Source: Streptomyces erythrochromogenes
GTDB lineage: Bacteria > Actinomycetota > Actinomycetes > Streptomycetales > Streptomycetaceae
Length of the DNA stretch: 64,000 nucleotides
Assembly: GCF_036170895.1 (NCBI RefSeq)
Contig: NZ_CP108036.1
Span: forward strand, 4,777,501 to 4,841,500
Direction: 5' to 3'
Below, piece by piece: positions 42,350 through 49,959 of the stretch. The notes under the pieces are model-generated. The model was not told where the DNA came from. It saw only the letters and a program-made list of their open reading frames with translations, and searched no databases. The first letter of the stretch is position 1. Every line of letters starts with the position of its first letter. The position numbers were made by a program, and so were the translations under genes.

Positions 42350-43299
42350 TCCTCACCGTCACCCCCAATCCCTCCCTCGACCGGACCTACGAGCTTCCCT
42401 CCCTGGACCGGGGCCGGGTGCTGCGCGCCGCGGGGGACCGGATCGACCCCGGGGGCAAGGGCGTCAACGTCTCCCGCGCGGCCGCCGCCGCGGGCGTCCC
42501 CACGACGGCGGTCCTCCCGCTCGGCGGAGCCCCCGGTGTGCTCCTCGCCGAACTCCTCGGCGGGCAGGGCGTGAACGTCACGGCCGTCTCCATTGTCGGC
42601 CGGACGCGTTCGAACATCTCGCTCGCCGAACCGGACGGCACCCTCACCAAGATCAACGCCACCGGACCGAAGCTGTCGCCGCAGGAATCCGACCTCCTCC
42701 TGGACACCGTCCGCACCTCCCGCGCCGACGCCTCCTGGATAGCCGGCTGCGGCAGCCTCCCGGGCGGCCTCGCACCCGACTGGTACGCCGACCTGGTGGC
42801 CGCGGCCCGCACGGCCGGCGTCCGTGTCGCCCTGGACGCCTCGGGCCCCGCCCTGCGCGCGGCGCTGCCGGCCGGCCCCGACGTGATCAAGCCGGACGCG
42901 TCCGGGCTCGCGGCGTCCGTGGGACGCCCGGTGTCCACCCTGGGTGAGGCGGTCAGGGCGGCGCAGGAACTCCACGCCCTGGGCGCCGGAGCGGTCCTGG
43001 CCTCCCTCGGCCGCGACGGCCTGCTCCTGGTGGGCGACCAAGGCGTCTGCCACGGCACCACCGAGCCCGCCGGGGCGGCCCGCGGCACCGCGGGCGCGGG
43101 CGACGCCGCCCTGGCCGGCTTCCTCATCGCCGGCGGCGACGGCCCCGGCGCGCTCCGCTCGGCCCTGGCCCACGGCGCGGCCGCCGGCCGGCTCCCGGGC
43201 TCCGTCATGCCGGCCCCCTCGGACCTGCGGCCGGACCAGGTCCGCCTTACGCGAGACCTGCTCCTGGACCTCCCGCTCACCGACCCCGGGACACCCTGA
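42346..43299 (+). CDS. fruK: 1-phosphofructokinase
   Basis: A 317-residue PfkB-family kinase that phosphorylates fructose 1-phosphate to fructose 1,6-bisphosphate. Motifs: TVTPNPSLDRTYEL at the N-terminus, DPGGKGVNVSRAAAAAG in the substrate site and RGTAGAGDAALAGFL with the catalytic Asp near the C-terminus. It follows the DeoR regulator with a four-base overlap. The PTS transporter gene fruA, which normally comes next, is replaced by a convergent gene 45 bases away. Confidence 0.95.
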   Translation: MILTVTPNPSLDRTYELPSLDRGRVLRAAGDRIDPGGKGVNVSRAAAAAGVPTTAVLPLGGAPGVLLAELLGGQGVNVTAVSIVGRTRSNISLAEPDGTLTKINATGPKLSPQESDLLLDTVRTSRADASWIAGCGSLPGGLAPDWYADLVAAARTAGVRVALDASGPALRAALPAGPDVIKPDASGLAASVGRPVSTLGEAVRAAQELHALGAGAVLASLGRDGLLLVGDQGVCHGTTEPAGAARGTAGAGDAALAGFLIAGGDGPGALRSALAHGAAAGRLPGSVMPAPSDLRPDQVRLTRDLLLDLPLTDPGTP

Positions 43300-43344
43300 C
43301 GCGGCCGGGACGTGAAGCAACGGGACGGGAGAGGGGGGTGGGGA

Positions 43345-44115
43345 TCAGCCGACCCGGGCGCGGAGCTCCATCGCCCCGCGCGCGACGGCCTCGCTCTCGT
43401 ACACCTCGCACATGTGCCGCCCGTCGGGCGTCGCCGTGTGCTCGACCTCCCACAGGCTCAGCTCGGTCCCGTCCAGCAGCACGAAGGCGTGCTCGTACAG
43501 GTTGAAGCCCGCGTCCCGCCCGTTCGGCAGGGCCTGCCGCGTCCCGAACGCCTGGGTGATCTGGTGGCCGTACGCCGCGCGCAGCAGCGCCGCCACCCGC
43601 TCGCCGGGCCGGTCCGGATTCTCCGCGCGGCGCAGCACCCGGCGGGCGTGGTCGGCGGAATCCTCCACCACGTACTCCCGGTGCCGGGGCACCGGCGCCG
43701 CGGAGGCGAACAGCGCACCGAGCGCCGACGCGTCGTCGTACGGATCCTCCTCGCCCGCGAGCGGCACCGGATCCGGGACCGCCCCCGCGGCGGACTCCCC
43801 GAAGAGCCGGGCCACCGCCAGACAGGTCTCCGCCTTGCTCGGGAAGACCTCGTGCCGCACGGCGCGGTCGCCCTCCGGTCGGTACGACAGCTCCCACAGC
43901 GAGACGGAACCGCCGTCGGCCAGCAGGTAGGTGTGCCGGTGCGTCTCCCGCCAGACGCCCGCTGCCGGATTGTGGTGGGTGGTGTAGAGCGAAGAGCTGT
44001 GGGCGAGCGCCGTACCGAGGCGCTCGACCAGCCTGTCCGGCAGGTCGAAGGAGTTGAGGGCGCGGCCGAGGAGTCGGTCGAGGTGCGCCTCGGTTGTCTC
44101 GTACGGATCGCTCAA
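43345..44115 (-). CDS. Streptomyces conserved protein (DUF6227-like)
   Basis: A 256-residue soluble protein starting MSDPYETTEAHLDRLLGRALNSFDLPD. It seems to have two related halves, each ending in a W-E(L/V)-type strand segment (SVSLWELSYRP and ELSLWEVEHTA). No signal, membrane or catalytic motif is visible. From memory it matches a Streptomyces-specific family (DUF6227) of unknown role; the family number is not certain. It is convergent with fruK. Confidence 0.8.
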   Translation of the reverse strand: MSDPYETTEAHLDRLLGRALNSFDLPDRLVERLGTALAHSSSLYTTHHNPAAGVWRETHRHTYLLADGGSVSLWELSYRPEGDRAVRHEVFPSKAETCLAVARLFGESAAGAVPDPVPLAGEEDPYDDASALGALFASAAPVPRHREYVVEDSADHARRVLRRAENPDRPGERVAALLRAAYGHQITQAFGTRQALPNGRDAGFNLYEHAFVLLDGTELSLWEVEHTATPDGRHMCEVYESEAVARGAMELRARVG

Positions 44116-44298
44116 GGTGGGTCTCCAGGCCGTCGCAGCTTGTCACTTCGCGGAAGCTCAACGTAACCCCTGGCTCTGACATCACGTCCGGGGTTCGGTA
44201 AAACGTCCGGGAAGCATCGGAGGTTCCCGCCACACCTTCAGGTCAACTTGCGTACGAATGGGCATGGTTGGGCCCGCTCTGGGTGGGGACGGGGGAAT

Positions 44299-44949
44299 AT
44301 GGGCCGCATGGCAACGAATACAGTGGGCCTCCCGCGCCAGCAGGGACGGCCCGGCAGTGCAGACGCAGACGAACGGGACGCCGCACCAAGGGGCTTGGCC
44401 TGGCTGCTGGCCGTCACCGGCGCGGCCGGGCTGCTGGCCTCCTGGGTGATCACCCTCGACAAGTTCCTCCTGCTGGAGGACCCGAACTTCAAGCCCGCCT
44501 GCAGCCTCAACCCGGTGGTCTCCTGCGGCAGCGTGATGCAGAGCGAGCAGGCCCAGGCCTTCGGCTTCCCCAACCCCATGCTGGGACTGGTCGGCTACGC
44601 CGCCGTGGTCTGCGTCGGCGCCGGCCTCCTGGCGGGCGCCCGATACGGTGGCTGGTTCTGGCTCGGACTGAACGCCGGCACGCTCTTCGGCGTCGGCTTC
44701 TGCAGCTGGCTCATGGTCCAGTCGCTCTACGAGATCAACGCGCTCTGCCTGTGGTGCTGCCTGGCCTGGGTGGCGACGCTGCTGATGTTCTGGGCGGTCA
44801 CCGCGCACAACGTCCGTACACGGGTGCTCCCCGCCCCCGGCCCGCTGCGGGTCTTCTTCACCGAGTTCGGCTGGGCCCCGCCCGCCCTGCACATCGGGGT
44901 GATCGGGATGCTGGTCCTCACCCGGTGGTGGGACTTCTGGACCGGCTGA
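44299..44949 (+). CDS. Vitamin K epoxide reductase (VKOR) family protein
   Basis: A 216-residue membrane protein with about four to five membrane segments. The loop cysteines CSLNPVVSC and the quinone-site pair in NALCLWCCLAW (CxxC) are all present, with a conserved Ser/Asn-rich region between. VKOR re-oxidises periplasmic-type disulfide catalysts using menaquinone. Two starts are possible, 44299 and 44308. It is convergent with the first rodlin gene. Many secreted proteins nearby (rodlins, chaplins) carry paired cysteines. Confidence 0.92.
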   Translation: MGRMATNTVGLPRQQGRPGSADADERDAAPRGLAWLLAVTGAAGLLASWVITLDKFLLLEDPNFKPACSLNPVVSCGSVMQSEQAQAFGFPNPMLGLVGYAAVVCVGAGLLAGARYGGWFWLGLNAGTLFGVGFCSWLMVQSLYEINALCLWCCLAWVATLLMFWAVTAHNVRTRVLPAPGPLRVFFTEFGWAPPALHIGVIGMLVLTRWWDFWTG

Positions 44950-44972
44950 CCGCCGCGTGCGCGGCACGTGCG

Positions 44973-45005
44973 AGGGCCCCGGCAGCTGGAGGCTGCCGGG
45001 GCCCT
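44973..45005. terminator. Terminator between VKOR and rodlin genes
   Basis: A 14-bp perfect stem (arms 44973-44986 and 44992-45005) and a five-base loop in the gap between the convergent genes. Confidence 0.8.
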
Positions 45006-45065
45006 GTCACGCACTGCCGCGGGCTCGTCGGCCCGGACCCCCGCGCGGGGCGGGGGGAGCGGAAA

Positions 45066-45476
45066 TCAGCTGCCGACGGAGGCGTTGCCGGAGAGGATCG
45101 GGATGTTGTCCAGGATGTGGGAGAGCGGCTCGTCGCCCTTGGCCTGGGTGGAGTTCTCGGTGCACTGCTGGTTCTGCGGGTTGGACAGGACGTTGATGTC
45201 CTGGACGCCGATGTTGAGCGCGGCGATCAGCGACTGGGCGTTGATCTTCGCCGGCAGGCCGATGCACGGCTTGTTCAGGGAGCCCTGGACCAGGCTGAGC
45301 TGCGGGCTCTGGTCGCCGTGGGTCTTCTGGTTGCCGTAGATCTGCTGGGAACCATTGCCGTTGACGGTGTTGACCCCGTTGTCGTTGCCGATGGCCATGG
45401 CCGGGGCCGCGGCAGCAGCGCCCGCGCCGACGGCAACGGCGGAAACCGCGGCGGCGGTCATGAACTTCTTGAACAT
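45066..45476 (-). CDS. rdl: Rodlin
   Basis: A 136-residue secreted rodlin. A signal peptide (about residues 1-28) precedes a mature part with GNDNGVNTVNGNGSQQIYGN, the conserved NKPCIGLPAK and the NPQNQQCTENSTQAKGDEPLS block with its second cysteine. Rodlins build the paired rodlet pattern on aerial hyphae and spores together with chaplins. It is about as long as RdlA and RdlB; I cannot say which it matches. A BldN-like promoter is seen upstream. Confidence 0.95.
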   Translation of the reverse strand: MFKKFMTAAAVSAVAVGAGAAAAAPAMAIGNDNGVNTVNGNGSQQIYGNQKTHGDQSPQLSLVQGSLNKPCIGLPAKINAQSLIAALNIGVQDINVLSNPQNQQCTENSTQAKGDEPLSHILDNIPILSGNASVGS

Positions 45477-45521
45477 CTTGATCCTTTTGTCGCACGAGTG
45501 CCCGCTGATGGAGCGCCCTGG

Positions 45522-45550
45522 TCAACTGCCCGGTCAGGGGGTTGGTTCCG
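45522..45550 (-). promoter_or_regulatory. BldN-like promoter of the first rodlin
   Basis: On the minus strand CGGAAC (45545-45550), 17 bases, then AGTTGA (45522-45527). Each hexamer matches the remembered CGTAAC/CGTTGA consensus at 5 of 6 positions. It lies 46 bases before the rodlin start. Confidence 0.5.
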
Positions 45551-45751
45551 CTGCTTCACTCAAACGGCCCGCGCGTCCCGATGTTTTCCCCAGCCCGGGT
45601 GAGCCGCCTGCGGACACGTGCGCGAAGCCCGTACGCGGCCCCAGTCGGCCGGGGTCCTGTTGCGCTCCGTAAGAGGTGTTCCCACGGTGAGTAAGGAGCG
45701 GTCCGATCCCGGCCGCTCCCATGTCCCGTGTCCCCACGCGAAGGAACCCCC

Positions 45752-46213
45752 ATGCACCGCACGAAGCCGGCCCGCGCCCGTCTCCTCGTCCCCTCGGCGC
45801 TCGCCGTCGTCATATTGACCGGCGCGGCGGCACCCGCGAGCGCTCTCGACTCCGGGTCCGGTGCGGCATCCACCAAGGCCGCTCCGGCCGGCCCGATCGA
45901 CGACCTCGTCAACGGGCTCCTCGAGCAGATCAAGGCCCTGCTGCCGGCGGGCGTCACCCTGCCGGACATCAAGATCCCGGAGATCAAGCTTCCCGAGATC
46001 ACGCTGCCGGACATCAAGCTGCCGGAGATCAACCTGCCGAGCATCCCGGGGGTGCAGCTCCCCGAGATCCCCGGGGTCGAGCTCCCGCAGGTGCCGCTCA
46101 CCCCGCCGGCGCTGCCCGATCCGGCGGCCCCGGTCGAACTCGTGCCGGAGGTCCCGGACGTGGAGGTCCCCGACGTACAACTCCCGGAGGTCCAGCTCCC
46201 CGCCCTCCCGTAA
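45752..46213 (+). CDS. Secreted Leu-Pro repeat protein
   Basis: A 153-residue exported protein. A signal peptide spans about residues 1-31, with a core of LLVPSALAVVILTGAAAPASA. After a short amphipathic part (DDLVNGLLEQIKALLPAG), about 75 residues repeat a 5-6 residue unit of the type LPDIKxPEIxLP, later changing to LPEVP-like units. There are no cysteines. An AAGGAA site precedes the ATG. It lies between a rodlin and a chaplin and may be a fibrous surface protein; I know no function for it. Confidence 0.7.
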   Translation: MHRTKPARARLLVPSALAVVILTGAAAPASALDSGSGAASTKAAPAGPIDDLVNGLLEQIKALLPAGVTLPDIKIPEIKLPEITLPDIKLPEINLPSIPGVQLPEIPGVELPQVPLTPPALPDPAAPVELVPEVPDVEVPDVQLPEVQLPALP

Positions 46214-46358
46214 CGGGCCCGGAGCGGCAACACGGTGACGCCGATTGAGCCGAACAGGTCTGATCGTGCGCGAACCCGTGTCGTCTGGGAGCGTGGAACG
46301 TTTCGCTCGGTGTGAGCCCCGGAGCGGGGCGGAACGTCGAACAGAAGGTGCACTTCCC

Positions 46359-46598
46359 ATGAACTCTGCCAAGAAGGCCGCCCTGGTCCTGGCCACCGCT
46401 GGTCTCGCCGCGGCCGGTGCCGCCGGCTCCGCCGTCGCCGACTCGTCGGCCGAGGGCGCGGCCGTGGGTTCCCCCGGCGTCCTCTCCGGCAACCTGCTCC
46501 AGGTCCCGGTCCACGTCCCGGTCAACGTCTGCGGCAACACCGTGAACGTGATCGCCCTGCTGAACCCGGCGTTCGGCAACGTCTGCGTCAACGACTGA
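46359..46598 (+). CDS. chp: Short chaplin
   Basis: A 79-residue secreted chaplin: a signal peptide of about 28 residues, then a single chaplin domain SPGVLSGNLLQVPVHVPVNVCGNTVNVIALLNPAFGNVCVND with its two cysteines. Short chaplins form amyloid fibres that lower water surface tension and coat aerial hyphae. The ATG at 46359 is preferred over the longer frame because AGAAGG lies upstream. Confidence 0.95.
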   Translation: MNSAKKAALVLATAGLAAAGAAGSAVADSSAEGAAVGSPGVLSGNLLQVPVHVPVNVCGNTVNVIALLNPAFGNVCVND

Positions 46599-46615
46599 CG
46601 TCGGTCGTACGACTG

Positions 46616-46653
46616 ACTGTGGGCGCCCCGGCCTTGCCGGTGGCGCCCACAGT
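46616..46653. terminator. Terminator between convergent chaplin and small secreted protein genes
   Basis: A 12-bp stem (46616-46627 with 46642-46653) topped by a 4-bp stem with a five-base loop. Confidence 0.75.
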
Positions 46654-46709
46654 CTTGTCGGCGGGTCGCGGGACGGCGGCCTCGCCGGGCCCTAGCTGCC
46701 CGGGGTGGT

Positions 46710-47057
46710 TCAGCCCTTGCCGCCGTTGAGCTGCACGCCGCCCAGCATCGGCGAGGCCTGGGTGGCGCCGTTCGCGAGGCCGAGGACGGTGCCGGGAACG
46801 TCGTTGCGGGCCTTGTTGACCTTCTGGGCCGTGCCCACGACCTTGTTGACGGTGTCCCCCTGCTCGGCCAGGCCGTTGCCCACCGTCTGCGGAAGGTTCT
46901 CGGTGACGGGGGCGACGGCGTCCAGCGTCTGGGTCACCCCGCCGGTCAGGCTCATGGGGGGCATCGCGGCCGCCGGCTCGGCGGCGAACGCGGTACCGGA
47001 GGCGCCGAGGGCGGCGACGGAGCCGACGACGACAGCGGCGACCTTCGTGAGCTTCAT
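46710..47057 (-). CDS. Small secreted protein of the chaplin island
   Basis: A 115-residue protein with a signal peptide (MKLTKVAAVVVGSVAALGASGTAFA). The mature part is hydrophilic and has PMSLTGGVTQTLDAVAPVTENLPQTV and LGLANGATQASPMLGGVQL stretches, without cysteines. AAGAGGA lies eight bases before the ATG. The low sequence complexity and surface setting suggest a structural role, but I do not recognise a family. Confidence 0.7.
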   Translation of the reverse strand: MKLTKVAAVVVGSVAALGASGTAFAAEPAAAMPPMSLTGGVTQTLDAVAPVTENLPQTVGNGLAEQGDTVNKVVGTAQKVNKARNDVPGTVLGLANGATQASPMLGGVQLNGGKG

Positions 47058-47173
47058 TATCGAAATCCTCTTCTTTCGTGGACAGAGGCACGGGCGGCGA
47101 CCGGCGCGCCGCTTTCGCCATGCGTAACGATTCCCGGGCGCCCTGGAAACGCGAACGCACCGGTACATGACAG

Positions 47174-47207
47174 CGGCCGGAGAATCCGACGAGGGATTCT
47201 CCGGCCG
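47174..47207 (-). terminator. Terminator of the long chaplin
   Basis: A perfect 14-bp stem (47174-47187 with 47194-47207) and six-base loop, 30 bases beyond the long chaplin's stop codon. Confidence 0.75.
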
Positions 47208-47236
47208 ACATTTCTTCCGATTACCGGTATTGCCGG

Positions 47237-48406
47237 TCAGGCGATGCGCGAGCGCCGGTACAGAATGGCGCCGCCCAGGATCAGCGCCGAGGCGAGGGCC
47301 GCCGCGGCCGCGGGCTGACCCGCGCCGGTCTCGGCCAGCCGGGGCGCATCCGCCTGGGCGGGGGCCGGAGCCGGAGCCGGTGCGGGGGCCGGTGCGGGCG
47401 CGTCCGCGGGGGCGGGTGCCGGAACCGGTGCGGGTGCCGGCGGTACGTGGACCGGCGTGTCGCCCGAGGGGGCGGCCGGCGGCTGGTCCGCCGGCGGCGC
47501 GGCCTCGGGGACGGGTGCCGGAGCCGGGCGTTCCACCGGGTGGCTGCCGTGCGGCGGCGCGGGCGGCGCCTCCTCCTCGGCCACCGGCGCCGGGGCGGGC
47601 AGCGTGTGCGGGGCCTCCTCGACCGGCGGCTGCGGGGCGGGCAGCGGCTTCGGAGCCTCCTCGGCCGGGGGCTGCGGGGCGGGCGCCGGGGCCGGGAGCG
47701 GTACGGGCTGCTCCGCGGGCGGGGCCGGAGCCTCCTGGACCGGCTCCGGGACCGGCAGCGGGGCCGGGTGGTCCTCCACCGGCTCCGGCTTCGGGTGCGG
47801 GTGCTCGGGTGCGGGCGGGGCGTGGTGCGCCGGCGGGGCGGGTGCGGGGTGGTCGTCGCACTCCTCCTCCCGGTCCTGCTGCTCGCCCGGACCGCCGTAG
47901 CCGCCCTCGTGGCGCGGCTCCTCGTGGCGCGGCTTGGCGTGGCGGGGTCCCTCCTTCCGGGGGGTCTCCGGCCGCGCCTGCTCCGGCCGTGCCACCTGCT
48001 GCCGCGGTACCTCGTACGGCCGTGACTCCTGGCGCTGCTCCGGGACCGCGTGGCGGCCGGCGCGCTCGTCGAGGTAGTGCTCGAAGGCCTCGGCCTGCTG
48101 GGGGCTCAGGTAGCGCTCGTAGTCGTGGCCCGCGCCGGTGTGCGATCCGCCGCCGGTGACGCAGGTGTTCCCCATCGCGGGGTTGAGGGCCGCGCCGCCG
48201 TCCACGCTGTTGCCGCACACGTTCGGGGAGAACGTGATGGGTACCGAGACGCTGTTTCCGGCCAGCACCCCCGGCGAATGCGAGGCCTCGGCCGTGGCAC
48301 CGGTGTGCGCGTAGGCCGCCCCGGTCGCGATCGACAACAGGCTCGACGCGGCTGCCGCCGTGAGCATGCCCTTGCCCAGTACCTGTCGGCTCAGTACCTG
48401 TCGCAT
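47237..48406 (-). CDS. chp: Long chaplin with one chaplin domain and sortase signal
   Basis: A 389-residue surface protein. After the signal peptide (about 1-33) there is a single, atypical chaplin domain (SPGVLAGNSVSVPITFSPNVCGNSVDGGAALNPAMGNTCV). A short helical part (YERYLSPQQAEAFEHYLDERAG) and about 240 residues rich in Pro, Ala and Glu follow. The C-terminus carries LAETG, a hydrophobic segment and RRSRIA, the sorting signal for class E sortases. The known long chaplins have two chaplin domains; this one has one. AAGGA precedes the ATG. Confidence 0.9.
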   Translation of the reverse strand: MRQVLSRQVLGKGMLTAAAASSLLSIATGAAYAHTGATAEASHSPGVLAGNSVSVPITFSPNVCGNSVDGGAALNPAMGNTCVTGGGSHTGAGHDYERYLSPQQAEAFEHYLDERAGRHAVPEQRQESRPYEVPRQQVARPEQARPETPRKEGPRHAKPRHEEPRHEGGYGGPGEQQDREEECDDHPAPAPPAHHAPPAPEHPHPKPEPVEDHPAPLPVPEPVQEAPAPPAEQPVPLPAPAPAPQPPAEEAPKPLPAPQPPVEEAPHTLPAPAPVAEEEAPPAPPHGSHPVERPAPAPVPEAAPPADQPPAAPSGDTPVHVPPAPAPVPAPAPADAPAPAPAPAPAPAPAQADAPRLAETGAGQPAAAAALASALILGGAILYRRSRIA

Positions 48407-48445
48407 GGGTCCTTCCCTGTCTACCGGCAGGCGCCGGTGGTGAAT

Positions 48446-48493
48446 CGCAGGTGGCCCCGGAGTGCACCGCCGTGCACTCCGAGGCCACCTGCG
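48446..48493 (-). terminator. Long hairpin after the second short chaplin
   Basis: An 11-bp stem (48446-48456 with 48483-48493), one mismatch, then a 10-bp stem (48458-48467 with 48472-48481) and a four-base loop. It separates the short chaplin from the long chaplin downstream. No separate promoter for the long chaplin is obvious in the 39 bases between this hairpin and its ATG. Confidence 0.85.
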
Positions 48494-48526
48494 AGGAGGT
48501 CTGCCCTTGCGGGCGCACGCACTGCG

Positions 48527-48760
48527 TCAGGCGTTGACGCAGGTGTTGCCGAAGGCGGGGTTCAGCAGCCCGACGATGTTGACGCTGTTGCCGCAGATGT
48601 TGACCGGGATGTTGACCGGGATCTGGGCGACATTGCCGGAGGCGACGCCCGGGGAGCCCGCGGCCTTGCCGTCGGCCGCCGCGTCGGCCATGGCGGGGGA
48701 GGCGGCACCGGCGGCCATCAGAGCGCCGGCGGCCAGCACCACTGCCTTCTTGTACGTCAT
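48527..48760 (-). CDS. chp: Short chaplin
   Basis: A 77-residue secreted chaplin with a signal peptide (MTYKKAVVLAAGALMAAGAASPAMA) and a standard chaplin domain (SPGVASGNVAQIPVNIPVNICGNSVNIVGLLNPAFGNTCVNA). Both cysteines are present. It has the same length as the copy at 46359 but is isoleucine-richer. It is transcribed towards the long chaplin, with a strong hairpin between them. Confidence 0.95.
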   Translation of the reverse strand: MTYKKAVVLAAGALMAAGAASPAMADAAADGKAAGSPGVASGNVAQIPVNIPVNICGNSVNIVGLLNPAFGNTCVNA

Positions 48761-48950
48761 TTTCTTTTCGATCCTTCCCGCAGAGGCGTATCCACTGCAG
48801 AATTAACAACGAGCAGTCGGGGGAAAAGAAACCGCGCCTTTTCGGCGACCGTCCGGAAATTCACCCCGATGCCCCGGGATAATTCGGGCGGCCGGTCGGG
48901 CGGTGATTTGCACCGCAAATTCCGGGGTGCGGATCCGCCCGACAATGCGG

Positions 48951-48985
48951 CGAGGCCGCCGCGACCCGAAGGTGCGACGGCCTCG
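48951..48985 (-). terminator. Terminator of the second rodlin
   Basis: An 8-bp stem (48951-48958 with 48978-48985), one mismatch and a 3-bp stem, starting 17 bases beyond the rodlin stop codon. Confidence 0.6.
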
Positions 48986-49001
48986 CGGGCGCGGGGTGCG
49001 G

Positions 49002-49412
49002 TCAGCTGCCGGCCGAGGCGTTGCCGGAGAGGACCGGGATGTTGCTGAGGATGTGCGAGAGGGCTTCGTCGCCCTTGGCCTGGGTGGAGTTCTCGGTGCA
49101 CTGCTGGTTCTGCGGGCTGGACAGGACCGGGATGTCCTGGACGCCGACGTTGATCAGGGCCAGCACGGACTGGACGTTGGCCTTCGCGGGGAGCGCGATG
49201 CAGGGCTTGTTGAAGGAGCCCTGGATGAGCGCCATCTGCGGGCTCATGTTGCCGTAGGTGGCCTGGTTGCCGTAGATCTGCGCGGAGTTGTTGCCGTTGA
49301 CGGTGTTGATGCCGTTGTCGTTGCCGACCGCCATCGCCTGCGGGGCCATCGCGGCACCCATGCCCACGACCGAGGCGGCAACCGCGGCCGAGGCCATCAT
49401 CTTCTTGATCAT
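49002..49412 (-). CDS. rdl: Rodlin
   Basis: A 136-residue secreted rodlin of exactly the same length as the one at 45066. The conserved blocks GNDNGINTVNGNNSAQIYGN, NKPCIALPAK and NPQNQQ (here SPQNQQ) CTENSTQAKGDEALS are shared; the signal peptides differ clearly. The two are old duplicates. They are separated here by chaplins and other secreted proteins rather than lying side by side. Confidence 0.95.
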   Translation of the reverse strand: MIKKMMASAAVAASVVGMGAAMAPQAMAVGNDNGINTVNGNNSAQIYGNQATYGNMSPQMALIQGSFNKPCIALPAKANVQSVLALINVGVQDIPVLSSPQNQQCTENSTQAKGDEALSHILSNIPVLSGNASAGS

Positions 49413-49457
49413 TGTCGTCCCTTTTTTGCAGGATTGCCCGGTAGTGGAGCACCTGGA

Positions 49458-49486
49458 TCAACGGGCGCGACCCGGCGCGGGTTGCG
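49458..49486 (-). promoter_or_regulatory. BldN-like promoter of the second rodlin
   Basis: On the minus strand CGCAAC (49481-49486), 17 bases, then CGTTGA (49458-49463). The -10 hexamer is an exact match to the remembered consensus and the -35 matches at 5 of 6 positions. It lies 46 bases before the start, the same distance as at the first rodlin. Confidence 0.6.
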
Positions 49487-49530
49487 CGGCTTCACCCGGA
49501 TGCAGCCGTTTCGGGCGGCGCGATTGACGT

Positions 49531-49785
49531 TCAGGCGTTCACGCAGGTGTTGCCGAACGCGGGGTTCAGCGCGCCGACCAGGTTCGCGGTCAGGCCGCAG
49601 ACGTTCACGGGTACGTGGACCGGGATCTGGCCCAGGTTGCCGCTCGCCACACCGGGGGAGCCGGCGGCGATGCCCTCGGCCGTCGCACCGCCCCCGCCGT
49701 GTGCGGAGGCGAGGCCCGCGCCGCCCATCAGCACGGCGACACCCGCGGCGGCGATGGTGGTGCCGCGCAGCAGCCTCTTCTTCAT
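49531..49785 (-). CDS. chp: Short chaplin
   Basis: An 84-residue secreted chaplin. The ATG at 49785 has AAAGGAAA upstream, better than the longer frame to 49812. The signal peptide is followed by a Gly-rich HGGGGATAEG and a chaplin domain with SPGVASGNLGQIPVHVPVNVCGLTANLVGALNPAFGNTCVNA. It has the usual pair of cysteines, but the stretch between them is less polar than in the other copies. Confidence 0.94.
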   Translation of the reverse strand: MKKRLLRGTTIAAAGVAVLMGGAGLASAHGGGGATAEGIAAGSPGVASGNLGQIPVHVPVNVCGLTANLVGALNPAFGNTCVNA

Positions 49786-49959
49786 CTGCGTATTTCCTTT
49801 CGGTTCGAACAATGGTGCACCTCATAACGACCCGCCCGTTGCGAGGGTGCGTGCTATCGCCCAAAAGGCCGTACGAGCGAGTCCGACGTGATTTCCAGCC
49901 CGATTTCTGACAAAGTTCACTCCTGTTTTGTCCCCTTGATCGAAAATGGAGACAGGGTC

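Noticed and set aside
49786..49870. BldN promoter for the chaplin at 49531
   Set aside because: The best candidate (CGCACC-N16-CGTTAT) misses two bases in each hexamer, so I do not list it as a feature.
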